In this document: piece by piece, positions 6,976-14,242 of the stretch
Position numbering within the stretch: position 1 is the first letter of the stretch
Layout: each line of letters starts with the position of its first letter
NCBI GenBank assembly: GCA_943324415.2
Contig: CALPLN020000006.1
Span: forward strand, 1 to 25,889
Direction: 5' to 3'
Length of the DNA: 25,889 bases
Origin: Sediminibacterium ginsengisoli
GTDB taxonomy: Bacteria; Bacteroidota; Bacteroidia; Chitinophagales; Chitinophagaceae
The notes under the pieces: model-generated
The model's database searches: none
Told to the model about the DNA's origin: nothing
The model's input: only the letters and a program-made list of their open reading frames with translations
Translations under genes and position numbers: made by a program

Positions 6976-7923
6976 ATGAAGCTTCCCGCACCCGTTTCAG
7001 TACAATGGTTATCTGAATTTACAAACGCAGAATTGATTGGTAACGATCAAGTTTTAATCACAGGAATCAATGAAATTCATCAAGTTGAAATAGGTGATAT
7101 TGTATTTGTTGATCACCCAAAATATTATGCTACTTGTTTAAATAGTGCTGCTACTTGTATCATCATTAATAGTAAGGAAGTGGAAGTTCCGCAGGGTAAA
7201 ACATTGTTGTATTGTGATGCACCTTTTGACGCCTATGCAAAACTTGTAAATCACTTTAATCCATTTAAAATAAGCACAGAATCAATTAGTTCTGACTTAA
7301 AAATTGGCGCCAACAGCTTGGTGATGCCAAATGTTTTTATTGGTGCCAATGTACAAATAGGAAACCATTGTATCATTCATCCGGGAGTGTCCATTTTAGC
7401 AGATACCATCATTGGAGACCATGTAGTGATTCAAGCAAACACCGTAATTGGATCTGATGCGTTTTATTACAATACTAAAAAAAATAGACCGTCTTGGTAT
7501 GTGAAAATGCCTAGTTGTGGACGTGTTATTATTGAAGATAAGGCTGAAATTGGCGCAAGTTGTACCATTGACCGTGGGGTGAGCGGTGATACCATCATTG
7601 GGATGGGTTCAAAACTAGACAATATGGTACATATTGGTCATGACACCCAATTAGAAGCCAATTGTTTAATCGCTGCTCAAGTAGGTGTTGCTGGAGGGGT
7701 TAAAATTAAAGCGGGTGTGACCCTTTGGGGCCAAGTAGGTGTAAGTAAAACATTAACGATTGGCGAAAATGCAGTGGTGTTAGGTCAGTCAGGTGTTGTC
7801 AATACCCTCGAGGGCAATAAAGTCTACATGGGATTCCCTGCAGAAGATGCAAGTATCAAGCGTAGAGAATTTGTATGGATCAAAAGAATACCTGCACTAT
7901 GGAAAAAAATGATGGAAGATTAA
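6976..7923 (+). CDS. lpxD: LpxD-type UDP-3-O-acylglucosamine N-acyltransferase
   Basis: Acyltransferase of lipid A synthesis that adds a 3-hydroxyacyl chain from ACP to the amino group of UDP-3-O-acylglucosamine. The 315-residue product has an N-terminal uridine-binding domain (about 1-100). This is followed by a left-handed beta helix of hexapeptide repeats (IGANVQIGN, IIGDHVVIQ, IIGMGSKLDNMVHIGHD and so on) and a C-terminal helix (FVWIKRIPALWKKM). His222 in VHIGHD aligns with the catalytic histidine of E. coli LpxD. It is somewhat shorter than E. coli LpxD (341). Bacteroidota often carry an lpxD next to lpxC and fabZ; this copy stands alone, so it may be a second paralogue with a different acyl donor or acceptor. 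The stop overlaps the stop of the convergent reductase by 4 bp. Confidence 0.85.
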   Translation: MKLPAPVSVQWLSEFTNAELIGNDQVLITGINEIHQVEIGDIVFVDHPKYYATCLNSAATCIIINSKEVEVPQGKTLLYCDAPFDAYAKLVNHFNPFKISTESISSDLKIGANSLVMPNVFIGANVQIGNHCIIHPGVSILADTIIGDHVVIQANTVIGSDAFYYNTKKNRPSWYVKMPSCGRVIIEDKAEIGASCTIDRGVSGDTIIGMGSKLDNMVHIGHDTQLEANCLIAAQVGVAGGVKIKAGVTLWGQVGVSKTLTIGENAVVLGQSGVVNTLEGNKVYMGFPAEDASIKRREFVWIKRIPALWKKMMED

Positions 7924-8897
7924 TCCAGCTGATGCATTTGCTTTAATTCTCCTGCGACTCTTTTAATCGTGTCCTCTAATTTTCTATATTGAAATGCAGG
8001 AAAAGTCTTTAAGAACTTCTCATTGTTAAATCTCACTGTCGCCTGTGCAGTAGCTGCTGTTTCTTTGGTTAACAATGGTGCTTTGCCGGTGATGATACCC
8101 TTCAACGCTTCCAATCTCCAAACTAGACCTGCTAAAAATGGAGTTACTTTTTTATACGGTAAGCGCTTATTAAAAGCTGTTGCAATAGTATTGAATAAAT
8201 GACGATACTGCATATTGTCTGCACTCAATACATATCGTTGTCCTGTAATATCGCTCTCCATTAATAATTGCATTGCATCTACTACATCCAATACATCTAC
8301 AAAACCACTCATGCCTTTTGTATACCATGGAAATTCATTGTAGGCGGATTTGAAAATACCAGAAGACCCATTGTTCCAATCGCCCGCTCCCAAAATAATG
8401 ACCGGATTCACAATCGCCATAGGCAATCCTTCTTCTCTTGCTCTCCATACTTCTAATTCAGCTAAATATTTTGATTGTCCGTAGACACTATTGCTTGTTT
8501 CTGGTGTCCAGTTCATGGATTCATCTATCGCTTCTGTTTCTCTTATTCTACCTAATGCAGCTACCGAACTTACAAAAATTAATTTTTTTATATTTTGGGC
8601 CAAACATGCATTCACCACATTGGCTGTTCCGTCTACATTGGATTGTAACATCTTTGCTGCAGCACCTGGCGCAAAAGAGACTATTGCTGCACAATGGTAT
8701 ACATAGTCAATACCTTCTAATGCCTCCGTTAAACCAATTGGATCCAAAATATCGCCCTTGATCCATTCGCATTGATCGGACCCCGCAAACACAGGCATAG
8801 ATTGACGATAAAGCGCGCGGACTTTTTTTCCCTTCGCTAATAAAGAAGTGATTAAATGAGATCCTACTAAACCGCTTGCACCTGTTACAAAAATCAT
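7920..8897 (-). CDS. NAD-dependent epimerase/dehydratase family reductase
   Basis: Extended short-chain dehydrogenase of 325 residues. The coenzyme motif TGASGLVGSHL is at residues 5-15. The catalytic serines are in FVSSVAALG (Ser110/Ser111), and Tyr139 and Lys143 form the YGQSK signature. The C-terminal part (about 230-325) is the variable substrate domain. The pattern suits the dihydroflavonol reductase / 3-beta-hydroxysteroid dehydrogenase-like branch; the true substrate is unknown. It starts 41 nt after the SCO gene on the same strand and probably shares its transcript. A TACTTTTA element 27 nt upstream of the ATG could give extra initiation. Its stop codon overlaps that of the LpxD gene. 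Confidence 0.83.
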   Translation of the reverse strand: MIFVTGASGLVGSHLITSLLAKGKKVRALYRQSMPVFAGSDQCEWIKGDILDPIGLTEALEGIDYVYHCAAIVSFAPGAAAKMLQSNVDGTANVVNACLAQNIKKLIFVSSVAALGRIRETEAIDESMNWTPETSNSVYGQSKYLAELEVWRAREEGLPMAIVNPVIILGAGDWNNGSSGIFKSAYNEFPWYTKGMSGFVDVLDVVDAMQLLMESDITGQRYVLSADNMQYRHLFNTIATAFNKRLPYKKVTPFLAGLVWRLEALKGIITGKAPLLTKETAATAQATVRFNNEKFLKTFPAFQYRKLEDTIKRVAGELKQMHQLD

Positions 8898-8938
8898 TTT
8901 TATCTATTTAACCCGAAATTTAAAAGTATTTGAAACAC

Positions 8939-9547
8939 CTATTCTTTAATCAGTCTGCCAATATCCACTTTTAATTGCTCTACTTCTAAAGTCTTTAATC
9001 CATCATAAATTTTACCACGTACTTTCCCTTTTCTATCCACTAGTGCAAAAAACTGCGTATGGATAAATTGATCTTCTATCTTAACCACATTGTTTTTGGG
9101 ATCGTCTAATAAATAAGAACCTCGAGCCATTTGATAGAGACTGTCTTTTAGGCCTGTCAAGAAAATCCACTTAGCGGTGTTCACTTCTAATGAATCTGCA
9201 TAGCGTTTTAATACCGGGACAGAATCTGTTTCTGGATTACATGTATGTGAAAGAATTTGAAAATCAGGATTGTCCTTGTAGACTAAATAAATCTCCTTCA
9301 TGTTCTTATTTAACTTTGGGCAGATGCCTTTACAGGTGGTAAAGAAGTATTCCACCACCGTAATTTTGTTTTGAAACACCTTCTCTGTTACATTTTTCCC
9401 GTCTTGATTGGTAAATGAAAAGGGTTGGACATAGCTTAAGACTGGCATCTTCACCTTCCAATTGTCGGTACCCCTAAAAAGGAAATAATAAAACCCTGCA
9501 ATAAGTACAGCGAAAAAAACTAGATAAGTAAGGAATTTCTTGGACAT
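8939..9547 (-). CDS. SCO1/SenC family copper chaperone
   Basis: Membrane-anchored thioredoxin-fold protein that delivers copper to, or reduces, the CuA site of cytochrome oxidase. The 202-residue product begins with one hydrophobic anchor (residues 6-23). The SCO copper ligands are intact: CKGIC (Cys72 and Cys76) and His163 in FIHTQFFALVD. An additional cysteine occurs at 103 (SHTCNPETD), in the segment where many homologues have valine. The ATG at 9547 was chosen over an in-frame codon at 9676 that would overlap the divergent MerC gene; a perfect -7 box lies 23 nt upstream. It is followed by the epimerase-type reductase and is divergent from a metal-related MerC-like protein. Confidence 0.9.
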   Translation of the reverse strand: MSKKFLTYLVFFAVLIAGFYYFLFRGTDNWKVKMPVLSYVQPFSFTNQDGKNVTEKVFQNKITVVEYFFTTCKGICPKLNKNMKEIYLVYKDNPDFQILSHTCNPETDSVPVLKRYADSLEVNTAKWIFLTGLKDSLYQMARGSYLLDDPKNNVVKIEDQFIHTQFFALVDRKGKVRGKIYDGLKTLEVEQLKVDIGRLIKE

Positions 9548-9570
9548 CTTGATTTGCTTTAAATGCGTCA

Positions 9571-9578
9571 CAAAGTTA
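9571..9578 (-). promoter_or_regulatory. -7 promoter box of the SCO gene
   Basis: Reverse strand TAACTTTG, an exact TAnnTTTG match, 23 nt before the ATG at 9547. It lies back to back with the MerC promoter. Confidence 0.6.
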
Positions 9579-9601
9579 CTATTATTTTCAGGGTATTGGC
9601 T

Positions 9602-9609
9602 TAGCTTTG
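9602..9609 (+). promoter_or_regulatory. -7 promoter box abutting the MerC-like gene
   Basis: TAGCTTTG, an exact TAnnTTTG match, ends only 4 nt before the ATG at 9614. If used, transcription would begin at or within a base or two of the start codon, giving a leaderless message. Confidence 0.5.
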
Positions 9610-9613
9610 CACT

Positions 9614-10006
9614 ATGTTTAAAAATTGGAATTGGGACGCAATTGGAATTGGAACCTCTTTGGCTTGTGCCATACATTGCGCCCTATTGCCCTTATTTTTT
9701 AGTAGCCTTCCTTTATTAGGCATCAATGTTTTACACAATCCAAAATTTGAATTTGGCATGATTCTGCTTTCTTTTGGGATAGGTGCCTATTCGCTTTATC
9801 ATGGCTATAAAAAACACCATCACAGCTTTAAGCCGATTGTCTTATTTAGTCTAGGAATTGGGTTGATGTTTTGTAGAATGGTATTTAGAGAGGCCGAGCT
9901 TTATTTATTGTTCCCAGCTGCCTTCTTCATCATCATTGCGCACATAAGCAACCACAATAGTTGCAGGATGCACAATCATGCACACGAAGACGACTGCGAT
10001 CATTAG
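9614..10006 (+). CDS. MerC-domain membrane protein with His-rich tail
   Basis: Small inner-membrane protein of 130 residues with about four hydrophobic segments (roughly 10-36, 45-62, 74-90 and 95-110). The first helix carries the MerC-type motif SLACAIHCALLP with Cys18 and Cys22. In mercury-resistance systems MerC moves Hg(II) across the membrane, but chromosomal Bacteroidota homologues are seldom linked to mercury genes. The last 19 residues are rich in His and Cys (CRMHNHAHEDDCDH), suggesting a metal-binding end. Divergence from a SCO copper chaperone makes copper or another soft metal a reasonable guess. No mer genes are present in the window. Its stop overlaps the cysS stop by 4 bp. Confidence 0.82.
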   Translation: MFKNWNWDAIGIGTSLACAIHCALLPLFFSSLPLLGINVLHNPKFEFGMILLSFGIGAYSLYHGYKKHHHSFKPIVLFSLGIGLMFCRMVFREAELYLLFPAAFFIIIAHISNHNSCRMHNHAHEDDCDH

Positions 10007-11505
10007 AAGCTATAGCTCATCGATCCGTCCTTCTCATCCTTTAGCTGAATACCCATCGCTGATAATTGATTTCTGATTTTATCGCTGGTCGCAAAATCTT
10101 TATTGGCCTTTGCTTGCTTTCTGATTTCAATCAATAACTCCACCACGCCATTTAATTGTTGACGATTCGCGCCCTTGTCTACCTTAATACCTAAAATAGA
10201 CTCTACAAACAGTTTTAACTGTGATTGTACTAGGTTCCAAACAGATCCCGCAACTTCGTCGTAGGCAATATGTTTGTCTTTTAATGAATTGATGCTTGGG
10301 AGTATCTCAAATAAGTTAGCCACCACTTTCGCCGTATTGATATCGTCATCCATGAACAATTCTAGTTCATTGACCCATGTAATTAGTTGTGTCGCCAAGG
10401 ATTCGTCTTTAGAGACGGTGTCATTGCTAAAACTTTGTGCTTGTAACCAATCATAGCCCTCCATGAATCTGCGCAATGCTTTTTCTGATGCTTGCAATGC
10501 TTCATTACTGAAATCTAATGTACCTCGATATTGACTTTGTAAAATAAAGAACCTGACAGTCATCGGAGTATAAGCTTGTGTGAGTTCCGGATGATTTCCT
10601 TGGAACAATTCACTCAACTTAATCACATTGTTATAACTCTTACCCATCTTGCGGCCATTGATGGTAATCATATTATTGTGCATCCAATAACGCGCAGGCA
10701 TTTGATGATTGCAGACAGTGCTTTGTGCAATCTCACACTCATGATGTGGGAATTGTAAATCCATTCCGCCGCCGTGTAGATCAAATTGTTTTCCCAAATA
10801 TTTAGTAGCCATAGCAGAACATTCGATATGCCATCCCGGAAAACCTTCGCCCCATGGACTTTGCCAGCGCATGATATGTTCAATGGGTGCTTTTTTCCAT
10901 AAAGCAAAATCTACTTTATTTTTTTTCTCTTCTTGATTTTCTAAATCTCTTGTCGTCTCTAATTGCTCTTCAATATTGCGACCACTTAAAATACCATAGG
11001 GTTGATTCTTCTTAGAATAGTCGTCGTTGTATTTAACCACATCAAAATAAACAGAGCCATTGGACTCGTATGCATACCCGTCGGCCATAATTTTCTTAAT
11101 CATTTCTATCTGCTCTACAATATGTCCTGTGGCAGTGGGTTCTATGCTTGGTGGCAGATTGTTAAACTGCGTCATCGCCCAATGGTATAGGTTGGTATAC
11201 TTTTGCACCAACTCCATTGGTTCTAATTTTTCTAAAATCGCTTTTGTCGCAATTTTATCTTCTGCTACTTTTCCCTCTTCTTCAAAATGACCGGCATCTG
11301 TGATGTTTCTAACATAACGCACTTTATACCCTTTGTGTAAAAGATATCTGTACACAACATCAAAAGTGATAAATGGTCTTGCGTGTCCTAAATGACTTTC
11401 GCCACTCACCGTTGGACCACAAACGTACATGCCCACATAGGGTGCGTTAATCGGTTCGAAAACTTCTTTTTGACGAGTAAGTGAGTTGTATATTTTTAGT
11501 GGCAT
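10003..11505 (-). CDS. cysS: Cysteinyl-tRNA synthetase
   Basis: Class I synthetase that charges tRNA-Cys; cytoplasmic and essential. The product is 500 residues. The HIGH signature appears as SHLGHARPF near residue 37. The zinc site is built from Cys29 (CGPTV), ECSAMA and the HHE segment. The KMSKS loop is KMGKSYNN, a common CysS variant. The C-terminal anticodon-binding helical part ends in QLKDEKDGSMSYSF. The start at 11505 (MPLKIYNSLTR) is preferred to the in-frame TTG at 11517, because the -7 box at 11522-11515 covers that upstream codon. It is convergent with the MerC-like gene (4-bp overlap) and downstream of the EEP gene. Confidence 0.96.
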   Translation of the reverse strand: MPLKIYNSLTRQKEVFEPINAPYVGMYVCGPTVSGESHLGHARPFITFDVVYRYLLHKGYKVRYVRNITDAGHFEEEGKVAEDKIATKAILEKLEPMELVQKYTNLYHWAMTQFNNLPPSIEPTATGHIVEQIEMIKKIMADGYAYESNGSVYFDVVKYNDDYSKKNQPYGILSGRNIEEQLETTRDLENQEEKKNKVDFALWKKAPIEHIMRWQSPWGEGFPGWHIECSAMATKYLGKQFDLHGGGMDLQFPHHECEIAQSTVCNHQMPARYWMHNNMITINGRKMGKSYNNVIKLSELFQGNHPELTQAYTPMTVRFFILQSQYRGTLDFSNEALQASEKALRRFMEGYDWLQAQSFSNDTVSKDESLATQLITWVNELELFMDDDINTAKVVANLFEILPSINSLKDKHIAYDEVAGSVWNLVQSQLKLFVESILGIKVDKGANRQQLNGVVELLIEIRKQAKANKDFATSDKIRNQLSAMGIQLKDEKDGSMSYSF

Positions 11506-11514
11506 AGTAGACCA

Positions 11515-11522
11515 CAAAGATA
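11515..11522 (-). promoter_or_regulatory. -7 promoter box of cysS
   Basis: Reverse strand TATCTTTG, an exact TAnnTTTG match, ends 9 nt before the ATG at 11505. The predicted 5' leader is only a few nucleotides long. It supports the shorter start and an independent cysS transcript. Confidence 0.58.
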
Positions 11523-11546
11523 ATTTTATTTTACCTAAAAGAATGG

Positions 11547-12662
11547 CTAATTCTTAATCAATTGAAGGTCTGCCATAATCATGTGATGGTCACTTAGGTT
11601 CTCATCTATAGACTCCCATCCCTTGACCTGCCATCTAGCGTCCGCCATGATATAGTCTATTCTTAAAGTAGGCGATAAGTTCATATAAGTAGCCCCTATG
11701 CCAAATCCCTTTACTAAAAACGCATCCTGCATCAACCCTTTGATTTGCTTATAAGTATAAGAACTGGGCACATCATTAAAATCTCCTGTTAGCAAAGTGG
11801 GATAAGGGCTTTTAGCCAGTTGTTCTTGAATGATGGCCGCCTGAACCGAACGGATCATAAATGCTTTTTTCATTTTGCGCATCACACCATACTTTGCTTT
11901 TAATGCCGCTTTATTGGCATCTGCCGCATCATCAATCGCCTCAAAATCATGTTGTTTAAATTTAAAAGAAGCAAGATGCGTCGTGAAAACCCGAATCGTA
12001 TCATCCCCTTTTAACAGATCCACAAAAATTAAACTTTCTTGGTTGGTATATGGAACTCTTTCTGCGTAGAGGATCTTGTATTTTGAATAAATGATACAAC
12101 CTGCAAAATAGTTGGCTTCATTAATTTGATGGTCCTTGGAAAAAAAAGAATATGGATACTTTTGATCAAAATAGGTTGCATGATTGGCGATGTCATGCTT
12201 TAGTTCTTTTGTATTGTATTCCTGCATACAAATAATATCAGGATCCCATTTTTGAATCGAAGCTGCAATATCCTCTGTTCTTAATTTATGTCCAAGGGGT
12301 TGTGGTGTATTTCCGTTAAACTCTTTTACATTGAAGCTCGTTATACGTAAGTGATTGTCTTTCTTTTTTTGTGCAAAAGCTGTACCTGGATGCCAAGCAA
12401 ATAAAACCAAAATAGTGGGATAGGAAATTGCCAGGGTTGCCACGGAAATCAATGATAGTATGGGTTTTGCAATTAACCAGATAAATAAAAATAATAAGTG
12501 CAATACGATGATATAGGGCGCAAGTAAACTTAAAAATCCGTTCACCCAGATCCATCCTACTGGCATAAAAAATTGCGGATACAATAACATCAGCACAAGG
12601 ATAAGATGCACTGACAATAGCAGGCCCTTACCAAAAATTCTTATGCGTGATTTTTTTGCCAT
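11547..12662 (-). CDS. Membrane-anchored endonuclease/exonuclease/phosphatase family protein
   Basis: A 371-residue protein with three predicted membrane helices (about 11-28, 40-65 and 68-92) followed by an EEP-fold hydrolase domain. The active-site residues are intact: Asn111 in SFNVKEF, Glu148 in CMQEYN, TTHLASF, LLTGDFND, RIDYIM and the terminal LSDHH. EEP enzymes are Mg-dependent phosphodiesterases or phosphatases acting on nucleic acids, inositol phosphates or sphingomyelin; the substrate here is unknown. The ATG at 12662 (MAKKSRI) is preferred to an upstream TTG. It follows the second rhomboid by 15 nt and belongs to the rlmD-rhomboid-rhomboid-EEP transcript, an arrangement I recall from other Bacteroidota. 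The catalytic domain is probably outside the cytoplasmic membrane, but the topology is uncertain. Confidence 0.85.
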   Translation of the reverse strand: MAKKSRIRIFGKGLLLSVHLILVLMLLYPQFFMPVGWIWVNGFLSLLAPYIIVLHLLFLFIWLIAKPILSLISVATLAISYPTILVLFAWHPGTAFAQKKKDNHLRITSFNVKEFNGNTPQPLGHKLRTEDIAASIQKWDPDIICMQEYNTKELKHDIANHATYFDQKYPYSFFSKDHQINEANYFAGCIIYSKYKILYAERVPYTNQESLIFVDLLKGDDTIRVFTTHLASFKFKQHDFEAIDDAADANKAALKAKYGVMRKMKKAFMIRSVQAAIIQEQLAKSPYPTLLTGDFNDVPSSYTYKQIKGLMQDAFLVKGFGIGATYMNLSPTLRIDYIMADARWQVKGWESIDENLSDHHMIMADLQLIKN

Positions 12663-12677
12663 GAGGTAGGTCAATTT

Positions 12678-13394
12678 TTATTGCGCTTCTTTTGGTGCCA
12701 TATACCCATTGCATTTTTTTACAATGACGTGCATCCAATTTCCTAAATCGATTTTCTTTTTCAATAAATACATGTATCCCACTCCAGCAAATCCTCCTAC
12801 ACTCAAAGTTAAAAAGAATACAGGTGTGCCAGATATATGCGTTGCAATTTGTATTACAAAATACACTGTAAATAAGATCCATACAGGAATGCCTCCTGTC
12901 CCTCCTAATTTCAATTGATAATTTGGTTGCAGGCTTAATGCCGCAGTAGCCAAGGCCATGATGCTCAGTTCAGCACCCATGAAAGAAATCCCTGCGCCCA
13001 TGGCTATAAATGCAATAGCACCCAGGATGCCGCTATAAAAATAAATCGGAAATAAATGCTTGTTGGCTTTTTGATTTTGTAAGATAGTGCCAAAAACGGT
13101 CAACCAAATTAGATTGCCACAAAGGGTCCAAAATTGATCATGTGACCAATTGTAGATCAAAAAGGTCCAAGGTTTTTCTAACGCTTCTTGGTAATAAGGG
13201 GATAACATAAAATGATGTACTACTTCGTCATAAAAAGCTGACATTGGCAAGCCCTCTAAAAAATAGACCATCCTTGTCATGCCATACACAACAGCAACCA
13301 TTAAATTCACCGACACAAGTGCTACTAGCGCATTGTTATCTGCCCCAAATAAAGGTTTTGATTGTTCTGTTGATTGCATCTGTTGTTGTGTCAT
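12678..13394 (-). CDS. Rhomboid-fold protein lacking catalytic residues (pseudorhomboid)
   Basis: A 238-residue membrane protein with about six hydrophobic segments and a rhomboid-like layout: PWTFLIYNWSHDQFW, then GNLIWLTVFGTIL, then a GxxG helix and a final GGFAGVGYMYLL helix. Aligned to the neighbouring active rhomboid, the nucleophile motif GASG is replaced by GAEL (Glu142, codon 12971-12969). The His before the last GG is Ser198 (LSVGG), and the oxyanion-helping His of HxxxN is Thr90 while the Asn remains. It is therefore unlikely to cleave peptide bonds. The start is either the ATG at 13394 or a GTG at 13412 that would overlap the upstream rhomboid by 10 nt. The charged tail (211-238) should be cytoplasmic. 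The fold call is firm; a role in binding clients or partnering the active protease is inference. Confidence 0.82.
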   Translation of the reverse strand: MTQQQMQSTEQSKPLFGADNNALVALVSVNLMVAVVYGMTRMVYFLEGLPMSAFYDEVVHHFMLSPYYQEALEKPWTFLIYNWSHDQFWTLCGNLIWLTVFGTILQNQKANKHLFPIYFYSGILGAIAFIAMGAGISFMGAELSIMALATAALSLQPNYQLKLGGTGGIPVWILFTVYFVIQIATHISGTPVFFLTLSVGGFAGVGYMYLLKKKIDLGNWMHVIVKKCNGYMAPKEAQ

Positions 13395-13402
13395 TTGATT
13401 GT

Positions 13403-14239
13403 TTAGTTCCACCTATTATTTCGTTCTTTCTTTGACCAAATATATACCAATACAAATCCTACGATCGCTCCGCCCACATGTGCCCATCTTGCAACATTGT
13501 CCCCTGCGGTATTGCGCACTGCAAAAAATAATTCATATGAAAAATACAAGAGCCCCAGCCACTTCGCTTTGATTGGAAATAGAAAATAGATATAGATATA
13601 GGTATTGGGAAATAAATATACAAAGGCCATCAAAATACCAAAGACTGCACCACTTGCTCCTAAGGTGGCGGTATTGATTGTCTTATTGTAGTAAGTTGTT
13701 AAAAGCTCCATGATTTCAGTACGAATACCAGGTGTAGCAAGGCTTACATTGTTCTCACTTAAAATTCTAGTAAGCTGAATATGATGTGCTTTTGCATAGG
13801 CCATAACTGCATCATTGAATGCCGGCGAACCCGATACACTCATTTGACTTAACTGCATTAGATCTGCCGCCATCGGCACAAACTCGTATGATAGAATGAG
13901 TAAGTGAATGACCGAAGCACCCACACCGCATAAAATATAAAACAATAAAAAACGCTTAGGACCCCATACGTTTTCTAAAACAGATCCAAACATCCATAAC
14001 GCAAACATATTACCCAATATGTGTCCAAAGTCCCCATGCAAGAACATATGGGTAATCATCTGCCATGGTCTAAATAAACTACTTTGCCATGCGTGTAATG
14101 CAAAATAATCTTCAAATGAAAAGGAGCTAGTGGGTCCCGCAAACGTATTTTGCGCTAAGAACATTAAAGCGTTAATGATGATTAAGTTTTTAATGATCGT
14201 TGGTAAAATCTCGAATCTTGTGGGCCTAAATTCTCTCAT
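13403..14239 (-). CDS. Rhomboid intramembrane serine protease
   Basis: A 278-residue polytopic protease that cleaves membrane proteins within or near the bilayer. The conserved start of the core is FRPWQMITHMFLHGDFGHILGN, giving His73 and Asn77 for the oxyanion site. The catalytic serine is Ser196 in LGASGAVFG and the base is His254 in AHVGGAIVG. A loop of about 65 residues (122-188) is inserted between the second and the catalytic helices. The start at 14239 (MREFRPTRF) lies 3 nt after rlmD. The pseudorhomboid gene follows directly (overlap if its GTG is used), indicating translational coupling. Substrates are unknown. Confidence 0.93.
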   Translation of the reverse strand: MREFRPTRFEILPTIIKNLIIINALMFLAQNTFAGPTSSFSFEDYFALHAWQSSLFRPWQMITHMFLHGDFGHILGNMFALWMFGSVLENVWGPKRFLLFYILCGVGASVIHLLILSYEFVPMAADLMQLSQMSVSGSPAFNDAVMAYAKAHHIQLTRILSENNVSLATPGIRTEIMELLTTYYNKTINTATLGASGAVFGILMAFVYLFPNTYIYIYFLFPIKAKWLGLLYFSYELFFAVRNTAGDNVARWAHVGGAIVGFVLVYIWSKKERNNRWN

Positions 14240-14242
14240 AAA

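Noticed and set aside
12316..12882. Two reverse-strand frames of 79 and 84 residues
   Set aside because: They overlap the EEP and pseudorhomboid genes in another frame of the same strand and show no domain.
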